DNA of 64,000 nt from Cercis canadensis (Eukaryota; Streptophyta; Magnoliopsida; Fabales; Fabaceae): the NCBI GenBank assembly GCA_003255065.1, contig QAOA01000121.1, positions 106,414 through 170,413 on the forward strand. The letters are read 5' to 3'. The translations under genes were made by a program, and so were the position numbers. This document shows positions 1 to 10,074 of the stretch, one piece after another. Below the pieces are notes generated by a model. That model did no database searches. It saw only the letters and a list, made by a program, of their open reading frames with translations, and was not told where the DNA came from. The stretch's first letter is position 1, and the number at the start of each line of letters is the position of its first letter.

Positions 1-805
1 TTCAATTTTATTTCAATTTCGTTTTGAATTTTAATAAAATTTTAAATTACATAAATTTCAAGGTCTCACCTCATTGATTGTGTGGTTGTTTTATTTTATT
101 AGGAAATTATTTAATTAGATTTTCATTTAATATAAATTTATTGACAACTGACACATTAGAGAAAATTATATAATTGTGCTCTCTTTTTTTTTTAAAAAAA
201 AAAAATTCTTTATAATTATGCTCTTTTTATTCATAAGAAAAAGAGTGAAAATGAGGTACTTATGTCTTGGTTTTTTTTTTTTTTTACATGATAGTACATT
301 TTCTTTTTCTTATTTTTGGTAAACAAAAAAAAAACTTCACTTAAAAAGATACTTCTCTATCTTGGATTTTTAATCATGGTTTTGTTTGCTTTATATTTTC
401 TTCTAAAAAGTCTTATCATATGTTAATATTCTGTGTCCTGCTTAAATTAGTTATCTTTTTCTTTTGTCTTAGAGGCTATACAATATTTTTGAGTAGTCAA
501 AGCGTATAAAAGCAACACTACTGAAAACAAACAATGAAAAGGAGATGTCTATATATATCTTGAGAAAATACTTTCTGGCAAGTCATAGCAAGACATTTTT
601 TTTTTTTTTGTTCTAATGATAGTATTTTTGAGCTAACTTTTGAGTACCAAAATTAAATTTCTTTTTGGGCGATCTTAAGGGCACACTCCCTACATCGATT
701 TGGTGCATTCAAGGAAAAAACTCCCTTGACTGCGGGTCCTAAAATTCAAACTTTGGCCAGCTTAAATGAACTTATTGCATATTTACCATCAGACAAAACT
801 CTTGG
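1..805. other. AT-rich intergenic DNA
   Basis: No coding region or structured element is visible. The stretch is dominated by A and T runs and is typical plant intergenic sequence. Confidence 0.6.
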
Positions 806-1645
806 GGTATGTTTGGGAGTTCTTTTGGAGGGGAAATGAGAGGAGAGGAGAGGAATGAGAGAGTCCACTCCCTTGTTTGGGAGTTTTAAGTTTGAAAGAG
901 GAAGGAGACCAAGGGTTAAACTTTGACCCTTGCACTCCTTTTTTTATTCACAAATTTCAACCCCGCAAATTGGGGGGTTTGGAGGGGTAGAGAATTAATT
1001 TACTAATTTACCCATACTGTCTAGTGTCTACCACCATTGAATTGTTGAATAAGAAAAGAAATCAAAAAAGTTGAAGTTTTATGTTTAAATTGTAATTCTT
1101 TTATATTTCTAATTAAAAATTTTAATTATATCCATCTAATGAAAAAAATTATAAATAATCCCTTTTATCATCACTCTAATTTAATTAATTGCAACCCATA
1201 AAGCAATAGAATTTGCATAATTTTTCAGATGCACAGTTTATTTTCTTTTTGAAAATATATAGTATATTAATTTTTTTATGACTCATTAGAAGCAATAAGT
1301 GTATATTATATATTAATAATTTAATATTTATGAAATTTTACTTTTTTATGAAAATGTACTTAATTAGAGTATGAATTCGGTTATTGTCAATTTTTATTTT
1401 TTAATAAATAAATAATAATTACATTTATAATTAAAAAATTGAATTAGAAAAAAAGAGTGAAAAGATAATAAAGGGTAAACTAGTAAAAATATTTTACAAT
1501 AAGACATTTCCTTCCCTTTCCTTTCCTTTTCCTCATTTTAATCATCCAAACAAAGGAGAGGAAAACTCCTCCCTTTCCTTTCCCTTCCTTTCCCTCCCTT
1601 TCCTCTCCTCTCCTCTCCCCTCCAAAAAAACTCTCAAACAGAGCC
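806..1645. mobile_element. MITE-like element with purine/pyrimidine terminal inverted repeats
   Basis: The left end reads GGTATGTTTGGGAG followed by a GGAG/GAGAGG-rich stretch. The right end is its imperfect reverse complement, rich in CCTCTCCTCTCC and closing CTCAAACAGAGCC. The terminal repeats are about 75 bp. TTGG flanks both sides (802-805 and 1646-1649) and may be a short target duplication. The interior is AT-rich and non-coding, so this is a non-autonomous DNA transposon. The superfamily is not settled; the GG..TGTTTGG ends suggest PIF/Harbinger or a relative. Confidence 0.7.
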
Positions 1646-1909
1646 TTGGAGTTAGTTATAATAAGACTTTGAATGTTGTGAACTACACAGAACCAAGGCA
1701 TGTTTGTCTTCTATCACCTCCAAGTTATAAAAGTTAGATTATAATTGATTAGGCTACATATATGGCTCGATGAGCAGATGGTGTGGCTAATCCAAAAGGA
1801 TACTCTTCCTGCAAATTAGAAAAGCAATTAAAATGCAAATTGTTACAAAATGTTTCCAGCTATATCAAATACAATAGAAAGGTCCCCCAGCTCTTACTAA
1901 TACAAAAAA

Positions 1910-2550
1910 GAGTAAAATTCTTTTTTGGTCTCTGAAAGATTTTTACTGACACTTTGGTCCTTGAAAGATCAATCTGTTACCCATTTTAGTCTGCCGCTTA
2001 TCTCTGTTAGTAGGACTTGACAGAAAGCGCCACGTGGCACGTTAAGTGCCTATGTGGCCGTCAAATGTTGAGGTGGCAAGCTAACTAGGCATGGAAGCTG
2101 GCTGGTGGCATGGTAATAAGGGAGACAACGCCGTTTTGAACTCCTCCCATTCTTAACATAGACGGCGTCGTTCTGGGCGTAGAGGAGAAGAACACCATTG
2201 TGCCCAGAACTCTGCAAATTCGAAATCTCTCATCAAAGGCTGAAATGCGAAATCCCTCCAGCACCGAAATCCCCCCAAAATCGAGCAGCCATTTTTGCAT
2301 TTCTTGGTGGGTACGATAAAAGATTTCCCCAATTTGAAACCCCAATTCGTCAAGCATCCCTTTCCTCCCCTCCGGATTTCCCCAAATTGATGAACAGGTT
2401 TGTGGGAGTTTTCTCGATAATCTTTAGAGGAAGGCTGAACATTTTTTCTTTTCCTTTTTTTTTTGTGTGTGCTGGAAGAATCAATATGTTGTATAAATTG
2501 CAATGCAAGATGAAGCTATTTTTTCTTCAATTGCATTTACTAGTTAATAC
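1910..2550 (+). repeat. Left terminal inverted repeat of the Pack-MULE
   Basis: This segment is the reverse complement of about 6740-7685 once the duplicated overlap is discounted. It includes a CACGTGGCAC motif near 2030. Short open frames in both directions here are by-products of the repeat, not genes. Confidence 0.8.
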
Positions 2551-3491
2551 TAGTTAACATTAAGAGCAAGTATTAACATAAAATGTTAAACTTACAAATA
2601 TGATTTAAGGGATGAAAAAAGAATTTTTTTTGCTATAATTTTTTATTCATCCAAGTATAATATATATGGTGATGTTCTAGTGAGTTGTCGAGTTTGCAAT
2701 TTCTTCTTCACACTAATGGCCTTTCACCTTTGTTGAATACATTGACTGTCTGTCTATTACATGTCAAGAAGTTGTGATCATGGTGTGAAGGTTGAAAAGG
2801 GAATGAAGGATCCATGGTGTATAAAAATTGTTGATGAAATCCATTTTTTACCCTGTCCAGTGTCCACAAATAGAATAGTGAATCTTAATAAGACGAAAGC
2901 CAGAGGAACTTATTCTTCTGTATTTATTCCTTTAGGGCTTCATAATATAGTTTTTGCTTGCTAGTAGCTTGAAATTTTTTTACGATATTTGGAAGGTATC
3001 TTTTGATGAATACTTGCCCCTAAAGTTGCTTTGAGCACATGTTTGAACTGTAGACACATCTTGTGATATGTTTGAGCTCTCTAAGAATTGCTGAAGAGCT
3101 CATTGCACTGCAATATTTCACTCTCTATGCTTGTATTAGAACCAGTCTTGGTAATATCATCTGTATTTTTTGAAGTCACCGCAATTTTGTTTTTTCTTAA
3201 CAGGTTAATTCCTCTGCTTGGTAAACAGATAGAAAAGGTTAAAGCAGCTGTCATCCAACTTATAGTGTCAGAGGTTTTATCTTAGCATTTGTTAAACCTC
3301 TGTTGGATACATACACCTCAAGGAGTTCAATGCTTTGGCCATAAAAGATTTAGTCATAGGTAAAAATTTCTTAATTGTTTATAATTTAGTCTTGCTTAAA
3401 ATTATGATAATGCTTCTTTCTCAATGAGAACATGTTCTCTTCTATAAGTTGTCGGTTTCTAAAATTATAGTGGATTGAACAAAAATAGTAT

Positions 3492-3562
3492 TGTTAGATA
3501 TAAAACCATTATTGGGCCCTCACCTAATAGCTTAAGCTTTTGGGGTGAGTTAGTTCTTGACA
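3492..3562 (+). mobile_element. Solo LTR of a TRIM retroelement
   Basis: A 71 bp sequence starting TGTTAGATATAAAACC and ending TTCTTGACA matches the LTRs of the complete TRIM at 43229-43519. A perfect 5 bp target duplication, AGTAT, flanks it (3487-3491 and 3563-3567). This is the footprint of LTR-LTR recombination after insertion into the Pack-MULE interior. Confidence 0.85.
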
Positions 3563-4514
3563 AGTATTAATCTCTTTGTGAATTCTCACTCTGAATGCTG
3601 AAACAGTCTATATGCTATGAAAAACAGATTGCCTGTTTATATTTTCAAGTAATCATTTATGCTCTTTTTTTTTGGCCAAAACAGCTGGCAATAATCAAAA
3701 GTTGTCTCACCAAACACCAAAAAACCTACTCCAATCAAACAGAACGTCAACAAGATTATTTGAAAATTTTTTAGCTTAACATTCCACAAGCACTAGTAAA
3801 GACAAATTTTATCCTAACATTCCTAATACACTAGTAAAGACAGGTTGTATCTTAACATTCGGACAGATTTTTTTTTGTCTTACACTCTGTTATATTCACA
3901 AATATATAAAGCAACATAGCACATTTGCAATGCATATATTTCTGGTTTTCATTATTTTGCTGCAGACAATGAGTATGTGTGAGTTAAGCCTTTCACCTCT
4001 TTTGGGAATGTGTGTTAGAAAGAAATGTGTGTTAGCTGATGTGTGACAGATTGGATTAATTTCATGTTAAGTTACGTGATTTTTTTGTTATAATTTGTGC
4101 CAAATTAGATGATCTTTTGTGAATGCGTGTTAGAAAGAACTGAGGTTGGTTTCTTCTATTTATGACACTGGTTATTCTTTAACTATTGCACAGTTGATCT
4201 CATGAGTGGTGATGCAACTTTAATGTCTTTGTTAATGCAAAGATTGACATGTTGAAGGGTTCATGATGCTAGAAAGATTAAAGGGGGCGTATTGAAGTCA
4301 TTGAATCTGCCTAGTCTTAAAATTGGCCTAGTAAGTGTAATTAAGTATGCTTAACATTGCAAAGATGCAATTGGCATGGTTAGTAGATCATTTTCAGAAT
4401 ATGATCTGTTATGTACTTGTTATATAATTTGAATTTTTTAAGATTCCAGTGATTACAGACTTCTTGGTTCAGTGATTTGTTGTTTATTATTGACTTAATA
4501 ATACAGATTCAGTT

Positions 4515-4796
4515 ATGTTGCTTGGTTTAGTGATTACAGACTTCTTAGTTTGCCATTCCATACACAAGCCCGCGATGGGTGTGAGGGTATTGGGAACGAT
4601 AACAATGAGGGTGACAGACAAGGGCATAATGTGTGTGAAGAAGAAGAAGATCCCAGTGATAGTGGCTCAAGTGAATCAGATTTCAGTGATTCAAGTGGCT
4701 CAGTGATTCACAACCTGCAACTTATTCCTCATTCACTGCATCCTTTTTATGTGTTTAAGAATAGCTATTCAAATGAATATATATTTTCTCCAATTT
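4515..4796 (+). pseudogene. Acidic, Ser/Asp-rich coding remnant inside the Pack-MULE
   Basis: An open frame from about 4550 encodes a stretch rich in Asp, Glu and Ser, including EEEEDPSDSGSSESDFSDSS. Such low-complexity acidic regions occur ahead of the DNA-binding domain in plant MULE transposases, so this could be a transposase remnant. No catalytic or zinc-finger motif supports that, and a captured host exon is equally possible. Confidence 0.25.
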
Positions 4797-5555
4797 GAAG
4801 TCTCGTTGGTTAATTCAATTTTATTGTGGCAAATTACTTCGTATTTAGTCAAAATTATTATATAGGATTTAGTTGTATCAGATAGCATCAGCCTCTCCAG
4901 GCATCAAGTTCTTATATTTCTCAGGAAAGGCCAAATCCCGCATTCCAATTTTCTATTTCCCTCCCCATGTCATTGAGTCTTTCCATTTTGCTTTTGAGCT
5001 TAGTTTTACCACCTTCACCTCTGCTAAAGAAAACAAGATAATGAAAGAAGAAAAGGGAACTGGAGACAGTGATTAACAGAACTAAAGTATAATTCTGTGA
5101 AAAAAAAAGAAAATCTTCTCCCACTTTTAACATAAGGACTTAAAACACTGCCATGTGAAGTGGGAGTTCCAAATCAAATTTCATGGGTTAGAGAATAGAC
5201 ATTAGATTCTCTAAAAGAAGATAAGAATCCAAAATCATAGCATATACTGCTTCAGATAACCTGTGTCATTATGTTTCCATTTGCTATTGCATCACTGTTT
5301 TACAATCTAGGGAAGTACTTTATATGAAATAACAACAATAAAGTGCCCATAAGATCCTAGGATTATTTTATCCCCCTGAGCATGCTCCAGGTAAGAAAAA
5401 AAAAATGGAAAGGGGCAAACTTTAGTAATTATACAATGCTAGTATCACAGCAGCTTCTGTACATTAAAATAGAACAGAAAAAAGCTGCTGGTATGATGAG
5501 GTGAGAAGCTATCATCATCCATAGTAGCTTGAAGTAATAATCCATAGCATCATTA

Positions 5556-5980
5556 TTATGCCTGTAGTGGTAGCTCCTTGTGAGTGTAAGTAACGCCTCG
5601 ATCACCATCTAACACTTATCCACTCCCTCTCAATATCCTGCATCATATTGCCCAATTTAGAATCTAGCTTCATTTAAGCATAATACCAAAAAAAATAATA
5701 CATTGTATGAAGTTAACGAGAAATATATTGCAGAACCCAATACCATCTTGTTGTTAACAACCCCTCAACTCTAACAGGGCCTCGGGCATGAATTCGGCTT
5801 GTACTTATTCAAACCTGTTAAACCATTGATAGAGAAAACAACAGATTGAGAAAGTAAAACTAGCATGCTATTAACGACAACAATAGGCTTTCTGGAAGGA
5901 TGTATTACCTCTGCACCAAGCCCAAAGCGTGCTCCATCACAAAATCGTGTACTTGCATTGTGGAATACAGCAGCACTGTT
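5556..5980 (-). pseudogene. P5CS: Captured 3' end of a delta-1-pyrroline-5-carboxylate synthetase gene (three exons, two introns)
   Basis: P5CS is the bifunctional glutamate kinase/glutamyl-phosphate reductase that starts proline synthesis from glutamate. On the minus strand, exon A (to 5909) reads [20 protein letters not shown]. Exon B (5814-5744) reads [20 protein letters not shown]. Exon C (5637-5556) reads ILRGSG then DGDRGVTYTHKELPLQA and a TAA stop, matching the enzyme's reductase-domain C-terminus. Introns 5815-5908 and 5638-5743 keep GT and AG borders and the correct phase, so genomic DNA rather than cDNA was captured. Exon B has TGA for a conserved glycine codon, and exon C has TAA after SG. 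About 425 bp of a gene that normally encodes over 700 residues is present, so it is non-functional. Sequence below 5556 probably includes captured 3' UTR. Confidence 0.88.
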
Positions 5981-6739
5981 TATGTGTGTATAGCAAAAAT
6001 GCATATTGCAATATTAGCATTACCAAGTTAGGAAGAAATTTAAGAAGAATGTCAAAAGAAGTTAAGAGTAGAAACAGATTAAGGAATCATGTGCAATGAA
6101 AGTTAGTAGGTGTCTTCCCAGTATAAGATAGTTTGAGACAAGCCATTGGAATCTAACAAAGAAATTCAGCAAGAAAGAAAAATAGAAGTAGTAATTCTAT
6201 TGTCCAAGCATTACAGAAAGCAATACTCTTTCCCCCAGTCCCTTGTAGAAGCATTTTCAGGCCTATCTGTTATAGTTTTCCACAACAAAGTCCAACTACA
6301 CATGACTATTTGATTATTGCAGATAATGTCTTCTAAATCATCCATAGGGAATAACTCATCCAAGTACACATAAAATCTGGGGATTTTCCAGCTTTCATGC
6401 ACAACCATTGCCTTACACGGATTCAACCCAAAACCATTACAACTTCTTAAACCCAAAAAAAAACATAAAAAAATAATAATCTAGCTCAAGTCAAGCTACA
6501 CATCAACCATTCTATTGCTTCTATTATGGAAGTGCCAGGTTCAAGTCAAGCTCCGCATTCCCAAACCCATTTCTTTTTCACTACCTGGTCTGGTAAAGCT
6601 TCATGCTTTAAAGGGCAATGAAGACAAATAATATTAATTTACAAAAGCTAATGAGTTTCATATCGTGAAGAGTAATAATAATTTATTTGTAGTTTATTTG
6701 CTCTTATTCTTGGAAAAAAATAACTTGAACTAATTTATG

Positions 6740-7685
6740 ATATTAACTGGTAAATGAAATTAAAGAAAAAATAGCTTCATCTTACATTACAATTTATACA
6801 ACATACCGATTCTTCCAGCACACACACAAAAAAGGAAAAGAAAAAATGTTCAGTCTTCCTCTAAAGATTAATGAGAAAACTCCCACAAACCTGTTCATCA
6901 ATTAGGAGAAATCCGGAGGAAAGGGATGCTTGACGAATTAGGGTTCCAAATTGGGGAAATCTTTTATCGCACCCCACCAAGAAATGCAAAAATGGTTGCT
7001 CGATTTTGGGGGAATTTCGGTGCTTGAGGGATTTCGCATTTTAGCCTTTGATGAGGGATTTTGAATTTGCAGAGTTCTGGGCACAATGGTATTCTTCTCC
7101 TCTGCGCCCAGAACAACGCCGTCTATGTTAAGAATNTCCTCTAAAGATTAATGAGAAAACTCCCACAAACCTGTTCATCAATTTGGAGAAATCCGGAGGA
7201 AAGGGATGCTTGACGAATTAGGGTTCCAAATTGGGGAAATCTTTTATTGCACCCCACCAAGAAATGCAAAAATGGTTGCTCGATTTTGGGGGAATTTCGG
7301 TGCTTGAGGGATTTCGCATTTTAGCCTTTGATGAGGGATTTTGAATTTGCAGAGTTCTGGGCACAATGGTATTCTTCTCCTCTGCGCCCAGAACGACGCC
7401 GTCTATGTTAAGAATGGGAGGAGTTCAAAACGGCGTCGTCTCCCTTATTACCATGCCACCAGCCAGCTTCTATGCCTAGTCAGCTTGCCACCTCAGCATT
7501 TGACGGCCACATAGGCACTTAACGTGCCACGTGGCGCTTTCCGTCAAGTCCCACTAACAGAGATACACGGCGGACTAAAATGGATAACGGATTGATCTTT
7601 CAGAGACCAAAGTGTCGGTAAAAATCTTTCAGGGACTAAAGTGTCACCGAACCTATCTTTCAGGGACTAAAAAGGGGTTTTACTC
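6740..7685 (-). repeat. Right terminal inverted repeat of the Pack-MULE, with an assembly overlap
   Basis: This is the reverse complement of 1910-2550. Part of it (6857-7135) is written twice around the N at 7136. Confidence 0.8.
6857..7415. repeat. Unmerged contig overlap around N 7136 (two 279 bp copies)
   Basis: 6857-7135 and 7137-7415 are direct copies with only about three visible differences. They abut exactly at a single N, so this is best read as an assembly artefact. Confidence 0.9.
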
Positions 7686-9740
7686 TAAAAAAAATTCTTT
7701 ATCAAGTGTAACACATCAAAAAGCAATTAAATCAAATGGGTGATGACCAAAATCAATGCTTTAATTGCATTCTCTGGAAGACAGTTAAATTGCAACATAC
7801 TTTTGAGGATGAAAATGTGAAAAGGATTGAGATCATAACGCATTAAAAACATTTAGGGAAAGAGAATAGTTTCCCTCTTGCACATGCGCACTGTAGATAC
7901 ACTAATCTTTTAACCATCTGCTAGATATTCTCTACTATATATGTCATAAATTGAGATTTATGCTTTATAAATTCTAACAAACGTCTCACATATTCTGAAT
8001 CAGAAATTCGTTGGCAAAAATAAGACATGAAGTAACTTTTACAACTCCACAAGAATTGCAGTGATAAAATTTATTGATAAAAAAGGAGAGATTCAAATGA
8101 ATTAGCTACCCATGTCAAAAAGACACAAATAAAAAAAATTAGGTAGGAGCTACAATAGTGGTTATATTACAGTCAAATTTAATAATGAACCAATTTGAGT
8201 TTGATAATGATCGATTAGATGTTTGGTAGTAATGAAAGTTGAAGCATTGGTTGATGGTTAGAATGGTCCTAATTGCTAAGTGATAGTGAAAGATCCGCAG
8301 TGTTGTCACAGTCAGAGGTTGCAATAACTATAGATGTGATTCATGTGAAGAGAGGGTGAAAATAATGAATGTTAAAGGCAATAATGGCAAACAGGTGGGG
8401 AGTATGACAGTGGTTGTGAGTGGGTAGTGGCGACATTGACAGTCCATTACTTGCGATTTTGACAAGGTGCTACTAAAGTTCATGATAATAATTAATTAAT
8501 TGTATCAATCATAGTTTATTATAATTTCATTTAGATAGTTAAAAATATTTTTACATGTTTAAAGAAAGTATTGGTGTGTAAAAGATAATTTTAAGATATT
8601 CTTAGTGTTAAAATTAAAAAAATATATATGTAATTTCTAAAAAGACGAGAAGCTTCTAGAAACTGTATGTTATTTTTTCATTCAAATAGAAAAAGAAAAA
8701 AGGAAAGAATTATTTATAAATTAATACTATTTACTTGAAAGGAACAAAATGTCAAACTGACCCATAATAGAAGTAAAATTGGGGGTTGGAAGAATTATTT
8801 ATAAATTAAATACTCACACACACGCACAATTTTTTTTAGAAGGTGAATTTCACTATTTAATTATTGAATTAAAAACTCTCATAAGATAAATCATGTTCAT
8901 AATTAAAATTTGAAAATTTATTGATACTCTATTGGATTCTCTTACTTCAACAAATAACAAGATTTTAAAATATAAATAATTGTCATCGATTAAATTAAGT
9001 ACTTAAGAATTTTTTATTTATGTAAAATTTGACATGTGCATGATCAATAGATTTAATATCACAATATTGCATGATTCAACATTTTGATCGATAAAATTCA
9101 CCTTTTAAAAGAATTTATTCAAGAGAGTAAAACTTGTTACATTTATACTCTTCAATAATTTCTTCTAGAAGGTAAATTTTATATATTCACTTACGTAATT
9201 ATTATGTTCAAATATAAATAAAATAAATACATATATAAACAAAATAACTATATAACTCTAAAAATATTTTAATTATTATTAATGTGTGCAAACTCAAGTG
9301 TTTTTCCCCCTCCTCTTCTTCACCTTTAAAACATTTTCTCAAATTTTTTTTATTGGATGTCAAGGTTATTATGCTTCCTTTCTCAATGCCCCCTTTCTGC
9401 CAAGAGAGAAAAAAGTAACATATAATATGTTCTAGCCCTACAAAGCATCATGCCAATAAGTTTAAGTTTGGGGTCAAGGATTATTTTTTGTAGGGTTTTG
9501 AACTATGGAGCCAACCAAATGAAGACTAGTCCAGTAATCAAGTTCCAAACAATGAAACAAATATCTTTAATATTAATTGGAACACACAAACTTTGTTTTT
9601 TGATTCATAGGAAGCTACACAATAAGGATAATTATCCCTTCTTAAAATCTCAATTCACCCGCTCACAATAAAATTTATACGCGGACCTTCATGATGTAAT
9701 ACTAGTTTTCAACTATTGTGGTGCCCTTAGAGACACCTGA
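7686..9740. other. AT-rich intergenic DNA with a MITE-related segment
   Basis: No gene is recognisable. About 8830-9150 resembles the interior of the MITE at 24720-25375; both contain an AAGATTTTAAAATATAAATA block followed by TTTGACATGT. The rest is A/T-rich with no coding signal. Confidence 0.5.
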
Positions 9741-10074
9741 ACACACAAACTAGTGCACAAGAAGCCTTTGGAATTAAATTTGGGAACATATTGTTTGGGA
9801 CCATATCAATGGCAACCTCATCCAAACCCAAAGGCCAAAAAGAAGGATAAAGAACCCTGCTTTGCCAAAAGCTATCCCTGCTTTCTGTTCCCATAACCAA
9901 AAGGCCAGGCTGAAAGGCTCAACATGAAGCCCCCAGGCAACAAAAGCAGAGGAAAGTATGAGACTATACATGTGCTGGATGTTTCAGCTAGAAGCAATGA
10001 CTTGAAAAAGAATCACCATCTTCACTTTTTCTATGAACAATGTGTGCCTAATGATTACATCCATCAACAAGATC

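Larger units (their letters stand above)
1910..7685. mobile_element. Mutator-like element (Pack-MULE) with a captured P5CS gene end
   Basis: Long terminal inverted repeats (about 640 bp) start GAGTAAAAT at 1910 and end TTTTACTC at 7685. They are flanked by near-matching 9 bp direct repeats, TACAAAAAA on the left and TAAAAAAAA on the right, the target-site length of Mutator elements. No transposase domain is readable inside. The interior holds three consecutive exons of a host P5CS gene, an acidic ORF of unknown origin and a TRIM solo LTR. The right arm is inflated by about 280 bp through the overlap at N 7136, so the true length is near 5.5 kb. Confidence 0.8.

Noticed and set aside
4880..5000. 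Minus-strand exon-like stretch (LAFPEKYKNLMPGEADAI)
   Set aside because: It looks protein-like but is short, unassigned and lacks clear splice borders.
6211..6456. 81-codon minus-strand frame in the Pack-MULE upstream of the P5CS exons
   Set aside because: It does not match P5CS and has no recognisable domain. It could be another captured exon but nothing supports it.
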